From an uncultured Opitutia bacterium (GTDB lineage: Bacteria; Verrucomicrobiota; Verrucomicrobiia; Opitutales; UBA953), in NCBI GenBank assembly GCA_903868455.1, contig CAIPVK010000012.1:1-19991 (forward strand): DNA of 19,991 nucleotides, written 5' to 3'. Shown here piece by piece: positions 1 through 5,901 of this stretch. The first letter of the stretch is position 1. The number at the start of each line of letters is the position of its first letter. The position numbers were made by a program, and so were the translations under genes. The notes beneath the pieces are model-generated. The model did not search any database. It worked only from the letters and a program-made list of their open reading frames with translations, and was not told the DNA's origin.

Positions 1-54
1 CACGCGGGTCTTGCCGACGCCGGTGTCCGAGGCGGTGACGAGGACGGTGGCCAA
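1..54 (-). CDS. bioD: dethiobiotin synthetase, 5' fragment
   Basis: Only the first 18 codons lie in the window; the rest runs off the left edge. The peptide reads MATVLVTASDTGVGKTRV, and DTGVGKT (residues 10-16) is the P-loop that opens BioD proteins. BioD uses ATP and CO2 to close the ureido ring of dethiobiotin from 7,8-diaminopelargonate, the step before BioB. The start is a TTG four bases after the bioB stop codon; I see no in-frame ATG or GTG nearby, and this spacing suggests translational coupling. The family assignment rests on the P-loop and on position directly after bioA and bioB. Another P-loop ATPase is formally possible but unlikely here. Confidence 0.8.
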   Translation of the reverse strand, partial: MATVLVTASDTGVGKTRV

Positions 55-58
55 GCGC

Positions 59-1132
59 TCAGTGCTTGCAGCCGCAGCCGGAGCCGCAGCCCTCGCCGCC
101 TTCCTCGGCGACGGGGACGAGCTCCTCGGGCTTGGGCCAGGGCGCGGCCTGGGCGGCCGCCGGGGCGATCTCGCCGCGGTGGACCTTGCGGGCCTCGTCG
201 GGATGCAGCGGGTGGAGGCCGAGGCGCCTCATCAGGTTCATGTCCTCCTCGATGTCCGGGTTGCCCGTGGTGAGGAGCTTCTCGCCGAGGAAGATGGAGT
301 TGGCGCCCGCGAGGTAGCAGAGCGCCTGGGTCTCGTCGGACATGTTGGCGCGGCCGGCGGAGAGGCGGACCATCGCGCGCGGCATGAGGATGCGGGCCAC
401 GGCCACGGTGCGGACGAACTCGATCGTGTCGACGAATCGGCGGCCGGCGAGGGGCGTGCCCTCGACCGCGACCAAGGCGTTGATGGGCACCGAGTCGGGC
501 TGGGGGTCGAGCGCGGCGAGCTCCACGAGCATCTTCAGGCGGTCGTCGACCGTCTCGCCCATGCCGATGATGCCGCCCGAGCAGACCTCGAGGCCGGCCT
601 TGCGCACGTTGGAGAGCGTCTGGAGGCGGTCGTCGTAGGTGCGGGTGGTGATGATCTTGGCGTAATGCTCGCGCGAGGTGTCGAGGTTGTGGTTGTAGAC
701 ATCGCACCCGGCCTCCTTCAGGCGCTTGGCCTGGGGCTCGGTCACCATGCCGAGGGTGCAGCAGACCTCGAGGCCTAGGTCCTTCACGCCGCGCACGGTG
801 CTCAGGACGCTGTCGAACTGCTTCCCGTCGGCCACGCGGCGCCAGGCGGCGCCCATGCAGAAACGGGTGGCGCCGCCGGCCTTGGCCCGGCGCGCGTCGG
901 CGAGGATGGCGTCGGTCTCCATCAGCGCCTCGGCCTCGACGAAGGTGTTGTGGTGCACGGACTGCGGGCAGTAGGCGCAGTCCTCGGGGCAGGCGCCGGT
1001 CTTGATCGACTTCAGCGTGCAGAGCTGGACCCCGGCGGGATCCTGGTGGGCTTGGTGGACCTGCTGGGCCCTGAAGATCAGGGTGTTCAGCGGGAGGTCG
1101 TAGAGGGCGCGGGCGTCGGCGAGGGTGGGCAT
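59..1132 (-). CDS. bioB: biotin synthase (radical SAM)
   Basis: BioB inserts sulfur into dethiobiotin to make biotin, using a SAM-binding 4Fe-4S cluster and a sacrificial 2Fe-2S cluster. The 357-residue protein has the radical SAM motif C48-x3-C52-x2-C55 (ACPEDCAYCPQS). It also has FCMGAAWR (C92), EVCCTLGM (C124/C125), EVCSGGIIGMGE (C184) and VRLSAGR (255-261), which together supply the expected second-cluster ligands. It is slightly longer than E. coli BioB (346 aa): after about residue 325 comes an Ala/Pro/Glu linker and a Gly/Cys-rich tail, CGSGCGCKH, with C349, C353 and C355. The ATG at 1132 is preceded by a pyrimidine-rich stretch and no Shine-Dalgarno. It lies between bioA and bioD, so all three are probably co-transcribed. 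Confidence 0.97.
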   Translation of the reverse strand: MPTLADARALYDLPLNTLIFRAQQVHQAHQDPAGVQLCTLKSIKTGACPEDCAYCPQSVHHNTFVEAEALMETDAILADARRAKAGGATRFCMGAAWRRVADGKQFDSVLSTVRGVKDLGLEVCCTLGMVTEPQAKRLKEAGCDVYNHNLDTSREHYAKIITTRTYDDRLQTLSNVRKAGLEVCSGGIIGMGETVDDRLKMLVELAALDPQPDSVPINALVAVEGTPLAGRRFVDTIEFVRTVAVARILMPRAMVRLSAGRANMSDETQALCYLAGANSIFLGEKLLTTGNPDIEEDMNLMRRLGLHPLHPDEARKVHRGEIAPAAAQAAPWPKPEELVPVAEEGGEGCGSGCGCKH

Positions 1133-1140
1133 GGTGAAGA

Positions 1141-1181
1141 GGGGACTAGGGGGTTAGGGGATGGGGAGCGGGGAGTGGGGG
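1141..1181 (+). other. six-run G-quadruplex motif upstream of bioB
   Basis: The plus strand has six runs of at least four G at 1141-1144, 1149-1153, 1157-1160, 1163-1166, 1170-1173 and 1177-1181, separated by 2-4 nt loops (ACTA, TTA, AT, AGC, AGT). This satisfies the standard G4 motif with spare runs. It begins 8 bp upstream of the bioB start and lies on the template strand for bioB, so the mRNA carries the C-rich complement. Folding in vivo is inference. Confidence 0.6.
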
Positions 1182-1277
1182 AGGACGAGGAGGCGGAGGA
1201 TTACGAGGAGGCGGAGGTGGCGGAGGAGGAAGCGATGGGAGGGATTAAAAGGATGAAGGGATGAAGAGATGAAGGAG
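1181..1277. repeat. purine-rich low-complexity tract: GAGGCGGAGG and GATGAAG repeats
   Basis: Repeats of a GAGGAGGCGGAGG type occupy about 1181-1232. They are followed by GATTAAAA, GATGAAGG and GATGAAGAGATGAAGG units to 1277. The same two word families recur around proS (5758-5871, 7433-7513 and, inverted, 7638-7681). Bases 1255-1275 are identical over 21 nt to the complement of 7660-7680. No ORF with family features covers this tract. Confidence 0.7.
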
Positions 1278-1294
1278 TCGGGGGAAGGGAGGGT

Positions 1295-1408
1295 GTGCGT
1301 TCCTTTACTTTGGATTCGTTACTCTGGATTCTGATCGGGTGCGTTCCTTTACTTTGGACTCTTTACTTTGAATTCTGGTCGGTGCGTTCCTTTACTTTGG
1401 ATTCTTTC
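1295..1408. repeat. 43-44 bp tandem repeat, about 2.6 copies
   Basis: Three copies begin at 1295, 1339 and 1382, each with GTGCGTTCCTTTACTTTGGA. Unit lengths are 44 and 43 bp, and the third copy is cut short where it enters the bioA stop codon (1407-1409). Units also contain shorter CTTTACTTTG sub-repeats. The region is AT-richer than its surroundings. Confidence 0.8.
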
Positions 1409-2777
1409 ATCTGAACTCTTCCCGCAGGGCCGCCTCGACCGCCCCGACCAGGTGGTCGATCTCGGGTGGCGCGATGGCGATCGGGGGGACGATCAGGAGC
1501 GAGTCGCCCAGGGGTCGGAGCACCAAGCCGTGTCGGCGCGCCGCGAGGCAGACGCGATAGCCGGTGCGAGCGTCGGCGGACCACGCGGGCGCGCCCGCGG
1601 CGGGCGCGAGGTCGACCGCGGCGGTCAGGCCGAGCTGGCGCACCTCGCGCACGTTGGGATGAGGGGCGAGGCGGGCGAGGAGGGCCTGCCCGAGGGCGGC
1701 GGCCGAGGCCTCGGGGCGGCCCGAGGCGAGGAGCGCGCGGAGCTTGCGCAGGGAGGCGAGCGCCACCGCGCAGCCAAGGGGGTTCCCGGAGAAGGTGTGG
1801 CCGTGGAAGAAGGTCCTGCCCTCGGAGAACCGGCCGAGGAAGGGCTGGTGGATCGCCTCCGTGGTGAGCGTCGCCGCGAGCGGGAGATAACCGCCCGCCA
1901 GCCCTTTCGCGAGGCACAGGAAGTCGGGCACCACGGCCTCGGTCTCGCAGGCGGTCAGGGCGCCGAGGCGACCGAAGCCGGTGAAGACCTCGTCGAGGAT
2001 GAGGTGGACGCCGTGGTCGCGGCAGAGGTCGGCGACGGACGCGACGAAGCCCGGGGGCTGCTGGACCATGCCGGCGGCGCCCTGCACGCGCGGCTCCAGG
2101 ACGAGGCAGGCCAGGCGCTCGCCGCGCTCCGCGAGCAGCCGGGCGAGCGCCTCGAGCGAGGCCGAGCCGTCCGAGCGCGCGACGCGGCCGGCGCACTCGG
2201 AATGCGCGGGCGCGGGCAGGCGATGGACGGGGAAGAGCCAGGGTTCGAAGCGGGCGTGGAAGGGCCCGCGGTCTCCCAAGGCCATCGTGCCGAAGGTGTC
2301 GCCGTGGTAGGCGCCCGCGAAGGCCGCGACCTCGCGGCGCTCCAGGCGGCCGGTGAGCTGCCAGTGCTGGAGGGAGAGCTTGAGCGCGACCTCGACGGCG
2401 TTGGAGCCGTTGTCGGTGAAGAAGCAGCGGGTGAGGACGCCGTGGGTGAGGGTGGCGAGCTCGGCGGCGAGCTCCGTCGCGCGCGGGTGGTTCAGGCCGA
2501 GGAGGGTGACGTGCGCGACTTGGTCGAGCTGGGCGCGCAGGGCGGCGTTGAGATCCGGGTCGTTGTGCCCGTGGACGTTCGTCCAGACCGAGGCGTTGCC
2601 GTCGAGGTAGCGCCGGCCCTCGGCGTCGACCAGCCAGCACCCCTCGCCGCGCACGAGGTGCAGGCGGGGGTTGTCCATGTACTCCCGCATCTGGGTGAAC
2701 GGATGCCAGGCATGCCGCCGGTCGGCGGCATCCAGGGCGTCGAGGGACGACGCGGGCGCCGGGGAGGGCGTGGGCAC
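1407..2777 (-). CDS. bioA: adenosylmethionine-8-amino-7-oxononanoate aminotransferase
   Basis: BioA is the PLP enzyme that converts KAPA (8-amino-7-oxononanoate) to 7,8-diaminopelargonate, usually with SAM as amino donor. The 456-residue protein has the BioA N-terminal HPFTQM (25-30), YHGDTFGTMALGDRG (157-171), the class III aminotransferase motif LDEVFTGFGR (261-270), the PLP lysine K291 in LCLAKGLAGGYLPL, and HGHTFSGNPLGCA (325-337). HPFTQM and HGHTFSGNPLGCA separate BioA from generic class III aminotransferases. Translation starts at a GTG (2777). It is the first gene of the minus-strand biotin set, and a BirA-operator-like inverted repeat lies 28 bp upstream. Its stop codon overlaps the last copy of a tandem repeat; bioB begins 274 bp further on. 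Confidence 0.96.
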   Translation of the reverse strand: MPTPSPAPASSLDALDAADRRHAWHPFTQMREYMDNPRLHLVRGEGCWLVDAEGRRYLDGNASVWTNVHGHNDPDLNAALRAQLDQVAHVTLLGLNHPRATELAAELATLTHGVLTRCFFTDNGSNAVEVALKLSLQHWQLTGRLERREVAAFAGAYHGDTFGTMALGDRGPFHARFEPWLFPVHRLPAPAHSECAGRVARSDGSASLEALARLLAERGERLACLVLEPRVQGAAGMVQQPPGFVASVADLCRDHGVHLILDEVFTGFGRLGALTACETEAVVPDFLCLAKGLAGGYLPLAATLTTEAIHQPFLGRFSEGRTFFHGHTFSGNPLGCAVALASLRKLRALLASGRPEASAAALGQALLARLAPHPNVREVRQLGLTAAVDLAPAAGAPAWSADARTGYRVCLAARRHGLVLRPLGDSLLIVPPIAIAPPEIDHLVGAVEAALREEFR

Positions 2778-2804
2778 AAGGCCAGCGTGGCCGGCCGGGG
2801 TCGA

Positions 2805-2836
2805 TTGTTAAGCCCGAAGCCTCCCGACCTTAACAA
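2805..2836. promoter_or_regulatory. BirA-type biotin operator candidate
   Basis: Perfect 8-bp arms TTGTTAAG (2805-2812) and CTTAACAA (2829-2836) flank a 16-bp spacer. The known BirA operator is an inverted repeat with TTGT...ACAA ends (TTGTAAACC-type arms, 14-16 bp spacer), which this resembles in half-site and geometry. It sits in the 102-bp divergent space between bioA and vapB, just upstream of the first biotin gene. The match is from memory of the consensus, not from a matrix scan. Confidence 0.7.
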
Positions 2837-2851
2837 AGCCCGGCTTGCGTT

Positions 2852-2871
2852 CCGTAAGTACGGATTTACGG
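2852..2871. promoter_or_regulatory. putative VapB/VapBC autoregulatory palindrome
   Basis: CCGTAA (2852-2857) and TTACGG (2866-2871) form a 6-bp inverted repeat with an 8-bp spacer. The overlapping CCGTA-AG-TACGG forms a tighter one, giving three CCGTA/TACGG half-sites in 20 bp. The site ends 8 bp before the vapB start. Ribbon-helix-helix antitoxins normally bind such tandem half-sites and repress their own promoter. Confidence 0.6.
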
Positions 2872-2879
2872 TAAGACGC

Positions 2880-3131
2880 ATGAAAACGACCGTCATCCTT
2901 CCCGACGACCTCGTGCGGCGCGCCAAGGTCCGGGCCGCCGAGCGCGGCGAGACCCTCAGCGGACTCATGGCCCGGGCCCTGGAGTCGGCGCTCGCGGAGG
3001 GGACCGCGGTGCAAGAGGGCCCTGCCCGAAAGACCTACTGGTCCGGGCATGTCTTCCCGATTCCCTCGCGCAAGGGCGGGCGGGGTACCGATTCGACCAA
3101 GATCATCTCCGAGGACCGCGACGGCCGATGA
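2880..3131 (+). CDS. vapB: type II antitoxin, ribbon-helix-helix VapB family
   Basis: This 83-residue protein opens with MKTTVILPDDLVRRAKVRAA, a beta strand followed by a helix typical of ribbon-helix-helix DNA-binding antitoxins. A second helix (ERGETLSGLMARALESAL, 21-38) completes the fold. The C-terminal half (about 46-83) is polar, with a GHVFPIP stretch, as expected for the disordered segment that wraps the toxin. It should neutralise VapC and, with it, repress the operon through the palindrome just upstream. Its stop overlaps the vapC start by 4 bp (ATGA), the usual coupling of such pairs. The ATG at 2880 is chosen because the domain begins there. No clear Shine-Dalgarno is seen. Confidence 0.88.
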   Translation: MKTTVILPDDLVRRAKVRAAERGETLSGLMARALESALAEGTAVQEGPARKTYWSGHVFPIPSRKGGRGTDSTKIISEDRDGR

Positions 3132-3562
3132 GCGCGGTCTGCCTGGACGCGTGCTACCTGGCCAAGCTGCTCTGCGAGGAGCCGGATAGCCGCCGCGTCG
3201 CCGCCTTGGTCGCGGACCATGACACCGTGGTCTGCGCGGCGCACGGCCGGGCGGAGGTGGCCACGACGCTTTGCCGCAAGCGCCGGGAAGGCGCCATCAC
3301 CCAGGCGGAGCACGCGCGCGCGACCGATCGGCTCGCCGCGCTCGCGGCCCAGGGAGCGGTCCGATGGCTCCCCTTGGTCGACGCGGTCTACGGGCGGATC
3401 GAGCGCGTCTACGGCGCCGAGGGAACCGGACCGCAGGTCCGCTCAGCCGACGCGCTGCATCTGGCCTGCGCGGCCGAGCATGGCTATGCGGTCCTTTGGT
3501 CCAGCGACCGCCAGATGCGCGCCGGCGCGGCCGCCTTCGGCATCGAGTGCCGGCCGGCCTGA
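3128..3562 (+). CDS. vapC: PIN-domain ribonuclease toxin
   Basis: VapC toxins are Mg-dependent PIN-domain RNases that typically cleave tRNA or rRNA and halt translation. The 144-residue protein has the expected acidic residues: D7 in CLDACYLAKL, E43 in GRAEVATTL, D108 in RSADALHLACA and D127 in SSDRQM. These are the four positions of a PIN active site, so the toxin looks intact. It overlaps vapB by 4 bp. Its stop is only 6 bp from the stop of the convergent prmC, leaving no room for a terminator, so transcripts from the two sides probably overlap. The RNA target cannot be read from the sequence. Confidence 0.9.
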   Translation: MSAVCLDACYLAKLLCEEPDSRRVAALVADHDTVVCAAHGRAEVATTLCRKRREGAITQAEHARATDRLAALAAQGAVRWLPLVDAVYGRIERVYGAEGTGPQVRSADALHLACAAEHGYAVLWSSDRQMRAGAAAFGIECRPA

Positions 3563-3568
3563 GACAGG

Positions 3569-4417
3569 CTAGACGCCGCGACGCGCGAGCCAGAAGCGGG
3601 GACGGCCCGAGAGATCCGCCCTGCCCTGCCCTTCGGCGAGCCCCGCGGCGGCGGTGAGCGCCGCGAGCGCCGCGTGCTGGTCGACCCCGGTCTCGAGCAC
3701 GACCCAGCCGCCGGGACGGAGGAAGCGCGGGGCCTCGGACAGGATGCGCCGCAGGTCGGCGAGGCCGTCCTCGGGCGCCGCCAAGGCCGACATCGGGTCG
3801 TGCAGGCGCACCTCGGGCTCGGCCGACGCCACCTCGGCCTCCGTCAGGTACGGCGGATTGGACACGATGAGGTCGTAGGCGTCCGTCACGGCCGAGAACC
3901 AATCGGACTTGGCGAAGGCGACGCGCGTCCCGAGCCCCAAGGCCGCGGCGTTCTCGCGCGCGAGCCCTAGGGCGTCCTCCGAGGCGTCGAGCGCCTCGAC
4001 CGTCCAAGCCGGCCGCTCCTGGGCGATGGCCAGCGCGATGGCGCCCGAGCCGGTGCCGAGATCGAGGACGCGGACGGCGTGGTCCGCGGGGAAACGCGCG
4101 AGGGCGTGGTCGACGAGCTCCTCCGTCTCCGGCCGCGGGACGAGGGCGCGGCGGTCCGACCTCAGGATGAGGTCGCGGAAGGGCGCGGTGCCGAGGATGT
4201 GCTGGAGCGGCTCGCGCTCGCCCCGGCGCACGGTCGCCGCGCGCAGGCGCTCCAGCTCGGACGCCTGCAGCAGGCGCTCGAATTGGAGGTAGAGGTCGAG
4301 CCGGCGCAGCCCGAGCACGCCGGCGAAGAGATGCTCGGCCTCGAGGCGCGGGCGGTCGAGGCCCTTGCGGCCGAGAAAGGCCTCGGCCTTGCGAAGGGTG
4401 TCGAGCAGCGTCTCCAT
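3569..4417 (-). CDS. prmC: peptide chain release factor N5-glutamine methyltransferase
   Basis: PrmC uses SAM to methylate the glutamine of the GGQ motif in release factors RF1 and RF2, improving termination. The 282-residue protein has the N-terminal helical RF-recognition domain (about 1-90), the junction motif LVPRPETEEL (92-101), the SAM-binding glycine loop LDLGTGSGAIALA (118-130) and the catalytic NPPY (187-190). Length matches E. coli PrmC (277 aa). It starts one base after the upstream tsaC stop, so the two are translationally coupled. It is not next to prfA, its usual neighbour, but sits in a translation-themed series (proS, rpsR, tsaC, prmC). Confidence 0.95.
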   Translation of the reverse strand: METLLDTLRKAEAFLGRKGLDRPRLEAEHLFAGVLGLRRLDLYLQFERLLQASELERLRAATVRRGEREPLQHILGTAPFRDLILRSDRRALVPRPETEELVDHALARFPADHAVRVLDLGTGSGAIALAIAQERPAWTVEALDASEDALGLARENAAALGLGTRVAFAKSDWFSAVTDAYDLIVSNPPYLTEAEVASAEPEVRLHDPMSALAAPEDGLADLRRILSEAPRFLRPGGWVVLETGVDQHAALAALTAAAGLAEGQGRADLSGRPRFWLARRGV

Positions 4418-4418
4418 C

Positions 4419-5399
4419 TCAGCGGGCGGCGGCGCGGCGCAGCCGGTCGTTGAGGGCGACGCCGACGCCCGTCTCCTCGGCGAGCTCGGCGACGATCACC
4501 TCGAAGCCGCGGCGGTCGAGCTTGCGCAGGAGGGCGAAGAGGGCGCGGGCCGCCTCGGCGGGGTCGCCGGACTCGGAGAGCAGGAAGGTCTCCGCCCCGG
4601 GCGTCGCGGCCGCGCGGCGCGCCTGCAGGAGCAGCGCGGCGTGGGCCGGCGGGATGACGGGCTCGGCGCCGCGGGCGAAGAGACGGATCGGCGTGCGCGG
4701 GCTGTAATGGCGCTCGAGCATCCCGGGCGCGAGCTGGGCTTGGTCGGCGGGCGCGGAGCGGACGACGGCCTCGACGGGCGCGCCGAGGGCGGCCTCGAGG
4801 GCCTCGCGCGAGATCGGACCGGGCCGGAGGAGACGGGCGACGCCGGGCGAGGAGAGGTCGAGGATGGTCGACTCGACGCCGTGGGCGCAGGGGCCGCCGT
4901 CGACGATCCACGGGCAGCGCTCGCCCAGCGAGTCGCGCACGTGCGAGGCGAGCGTGGGGCTCACGTAGCCGAAGGGATTGGCGCTCGGGGCGGCGAGGGG
5001 TCCGACGGCGGCGATCAGGGCGCGGAAGGCCGGATGGGCGGGCACGCGCACGGCCACGGTCTCGCGGCCGGCGGTGACCAAGTCGGGCACGACGGGGCGG
5101 CGGCGAAGGACGACCGTGAGGGGACCGGGCCAGAAGGCGGCGAGGCGGCCGAGGCGCGCCTCGGGCTCGGCCACCCGATCGACCTCGGCCGCGGAGGCCA
5201 CATGGACGATCAAGGGGTCGACGAGGGGGCGGCCCTTGGCGGCGAAGACCTTGGCGAGGGCGGCCGGGTTGAGGGCGTCCGCGGCCAGGCCATAGACCGT
5301 CTCGGTCGGGACGGCCACGATCTCGCCCGCGCGCAGGAGCTCGGCCGCCCGGGAAAGGTCCGCGGGGGAGGTCGAGAGCGGCGACGGCAGGTCGGGCAC
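4419..5399 (-). CDS. tsaC: threonylcarbamoyl-AMP synthase, Sua5 type
   Basis: This enzyme makes threonylcarbamoyl-AMP from threonine, bicarbonate and ATP for t6A37 modification of ANN-decoding tRNAs. From a GTG start at 5399 it has 326 residues, the long Sua5 form: a YrdC-fold domain (about 15-215) and a C-terminal Sua5 domain. Motifs are PTETVYGLAADA (31-42), KGRPLVDPLIVHV (from 55), PSANPFGYVSPT (138-149), HGVESTILDL (173-182) and HYSPRTPI (231-238). The open frame extends to a TTG at 5456, but that lies in the T-tract of the rpsR terminator, so an internal start is preferred; a TTG at 5435 is also possible. The gene is coupled to prmC. Confidence 0.93.
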   Translation of the reverse strand: MPDLPSPLSTSPADLSRAAELLRAGEIVAVPTETVYGLAADALNPAALAKVFAAKGRPLVDPLIVHVASAAEVDRVAEPEARLGRLAAFWPGPLTVVLRRRPVVPDLVTAGRETVAVRVPAHPAFRALIAAVGPLAAPSANPFGYVSPTLASHVRDSLGERCPWIVDGGPCAHGVESTILDLSSPGVARLLRPGPISREALEAALGAPVEAVVRSAPADQAQLAPGMLERHYSPRTPIRLFARGAEPVIPPAHAALLLQARRAAATPGAETFLLSESGDPAEAARALFALLRKLDRRGFEVIVAELAEETGVGVALNDRLRRAAAR

Positions 5400-5452
5400 G
5401 GGAGACGAGTTAGGGGAGTCGGCCGAGCCGGGCAAGAAGGGGAACCACCCAA

Positions 5453-5483
5453 GCAAAAAGGCCCGCCAGGGGCGGGCCTTTCG
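5453..5483 (-). terminator. rho-independent terminator of rpsR
   Basis: A perfect 11-bp stem (5457-5467 pairing with 5471-5481) has a 3-nt loop. Read on the minus strand it is AAAGGCCCGCC, CCT, GGCGGGCCTTT, then more T. It begins 19 bp after the rpsR stop codon. It separates rpsR from tsaC, so tsaC needs read-through or its own promoter. Confidence 0.9.
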
Positions 5484-5499
5484 CTTCAGGAGCCGAGGC

Positions 5500-5694
5500 T
5501 CACTGCATCGAGAGCATCGACCGGCCGCGCTTGATGGCCTTGGTGATGTGGCGCTGCTGGCGGGCGTTGAGGCCGGTCAGCTTGCGGGGCATGATCTTGC
5601 CCGTCTCGGTGACGTAACGGGCGAGGGCCTCGGGCTCGGTGAAATCGAAGTCGAGGGGGTTCTTGGAGCGGTTAGGCTTGGCTTCCGTGCTCAT
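5500..5694 (-). CDS. rpsR: 30S ribosomal protein bS18
   Basis: bS18 binds in the platform of the 30S subunit together with bS6. The 64-residue protein has the family core: DFDFTEPEALARYVTETGKI, then PRKLTGLNARQQRHITKAIK and RGRSMLSM. Frame extends upstream to 5748, but the extra residues (MGNFSLPSPLSLPK...) are low-complexity, and MSTEAKPNRSKNP at 5694 gives a normal S18 length. The ATG is preceded by CCCTCCC rather than a Shine-Dalgarno. The gene stands alone here, without the rpsF-ssb-rplI partners common in other bacteria. A strong terminator follows and a long inverted repeat lies upstream. Confidence 0.96.
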   Translation of the reverse strand: MSTEAKPNRSKNPLDFDFTEPEALARYVTETGKIMPRKLTGLNARQQRHITKAIKRGRSMLSMQ

Positions 5695-5757
5695 GGGAGG
5701 GTCGAACTTGGGAAGGGAAAGGGGGGAGGGCAAGGAAAAGTTGCCCATGGGGGTCGA

Positions 5758-5871
5758 AGGATTCGGAGGAGGCGGAGGAGGACGACGATGCGGAGGAGGT
5801 GCGGAAAATTGGCGTTTTCAGGGGGTTTATCCCCTTTATCCGCGAATCATCCTCCGGCTCCTCCGAATCCT
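5758..5871. repeat. long inverted repeat in the rpsR-proS gap
   Basis: Arms 5758-5777 (AGGATTCGGAGGAGGCGGAG) and 5852-5871 are complementary at 19 of 20 positions, with a 74-nt loop. Nested pairings exist inside: GCGGA (5801-5805) with TCCGC (5839-5843), and GGGG-TTTAT-CCCC (5822-5834). No U-run follows on the minus strand, so it does not look like the proS terminator. It may be a structured rpsR leader or a dispersed repeat. Confidence 0.65.
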
Positions 5872-5901
5872 CCCCTACCTCGGAATCCGCCTTTCAGGCC
5901 C

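Noticed and set aside
1133..1294. Riboswitch or small RNA between bioA and bioB
   Set aside because: The purine-rich low-complexity tract gives a pyrimidine-only transcript on the coding strand, with no stable conserved stem that I could identify.
1295..1408. Possible CRISPR array
   Set aside because: The spacing is regular (43-44 bp), but the intervening sequences are themselves similar copies, not unique spacers. There are fewer than three full units and no cas genes.
2808..3050. 80-codon minus-strand ORF overlapping vapB
   Set aside because: It runs through the divergent promoter and antisense to vapB, with no motif.
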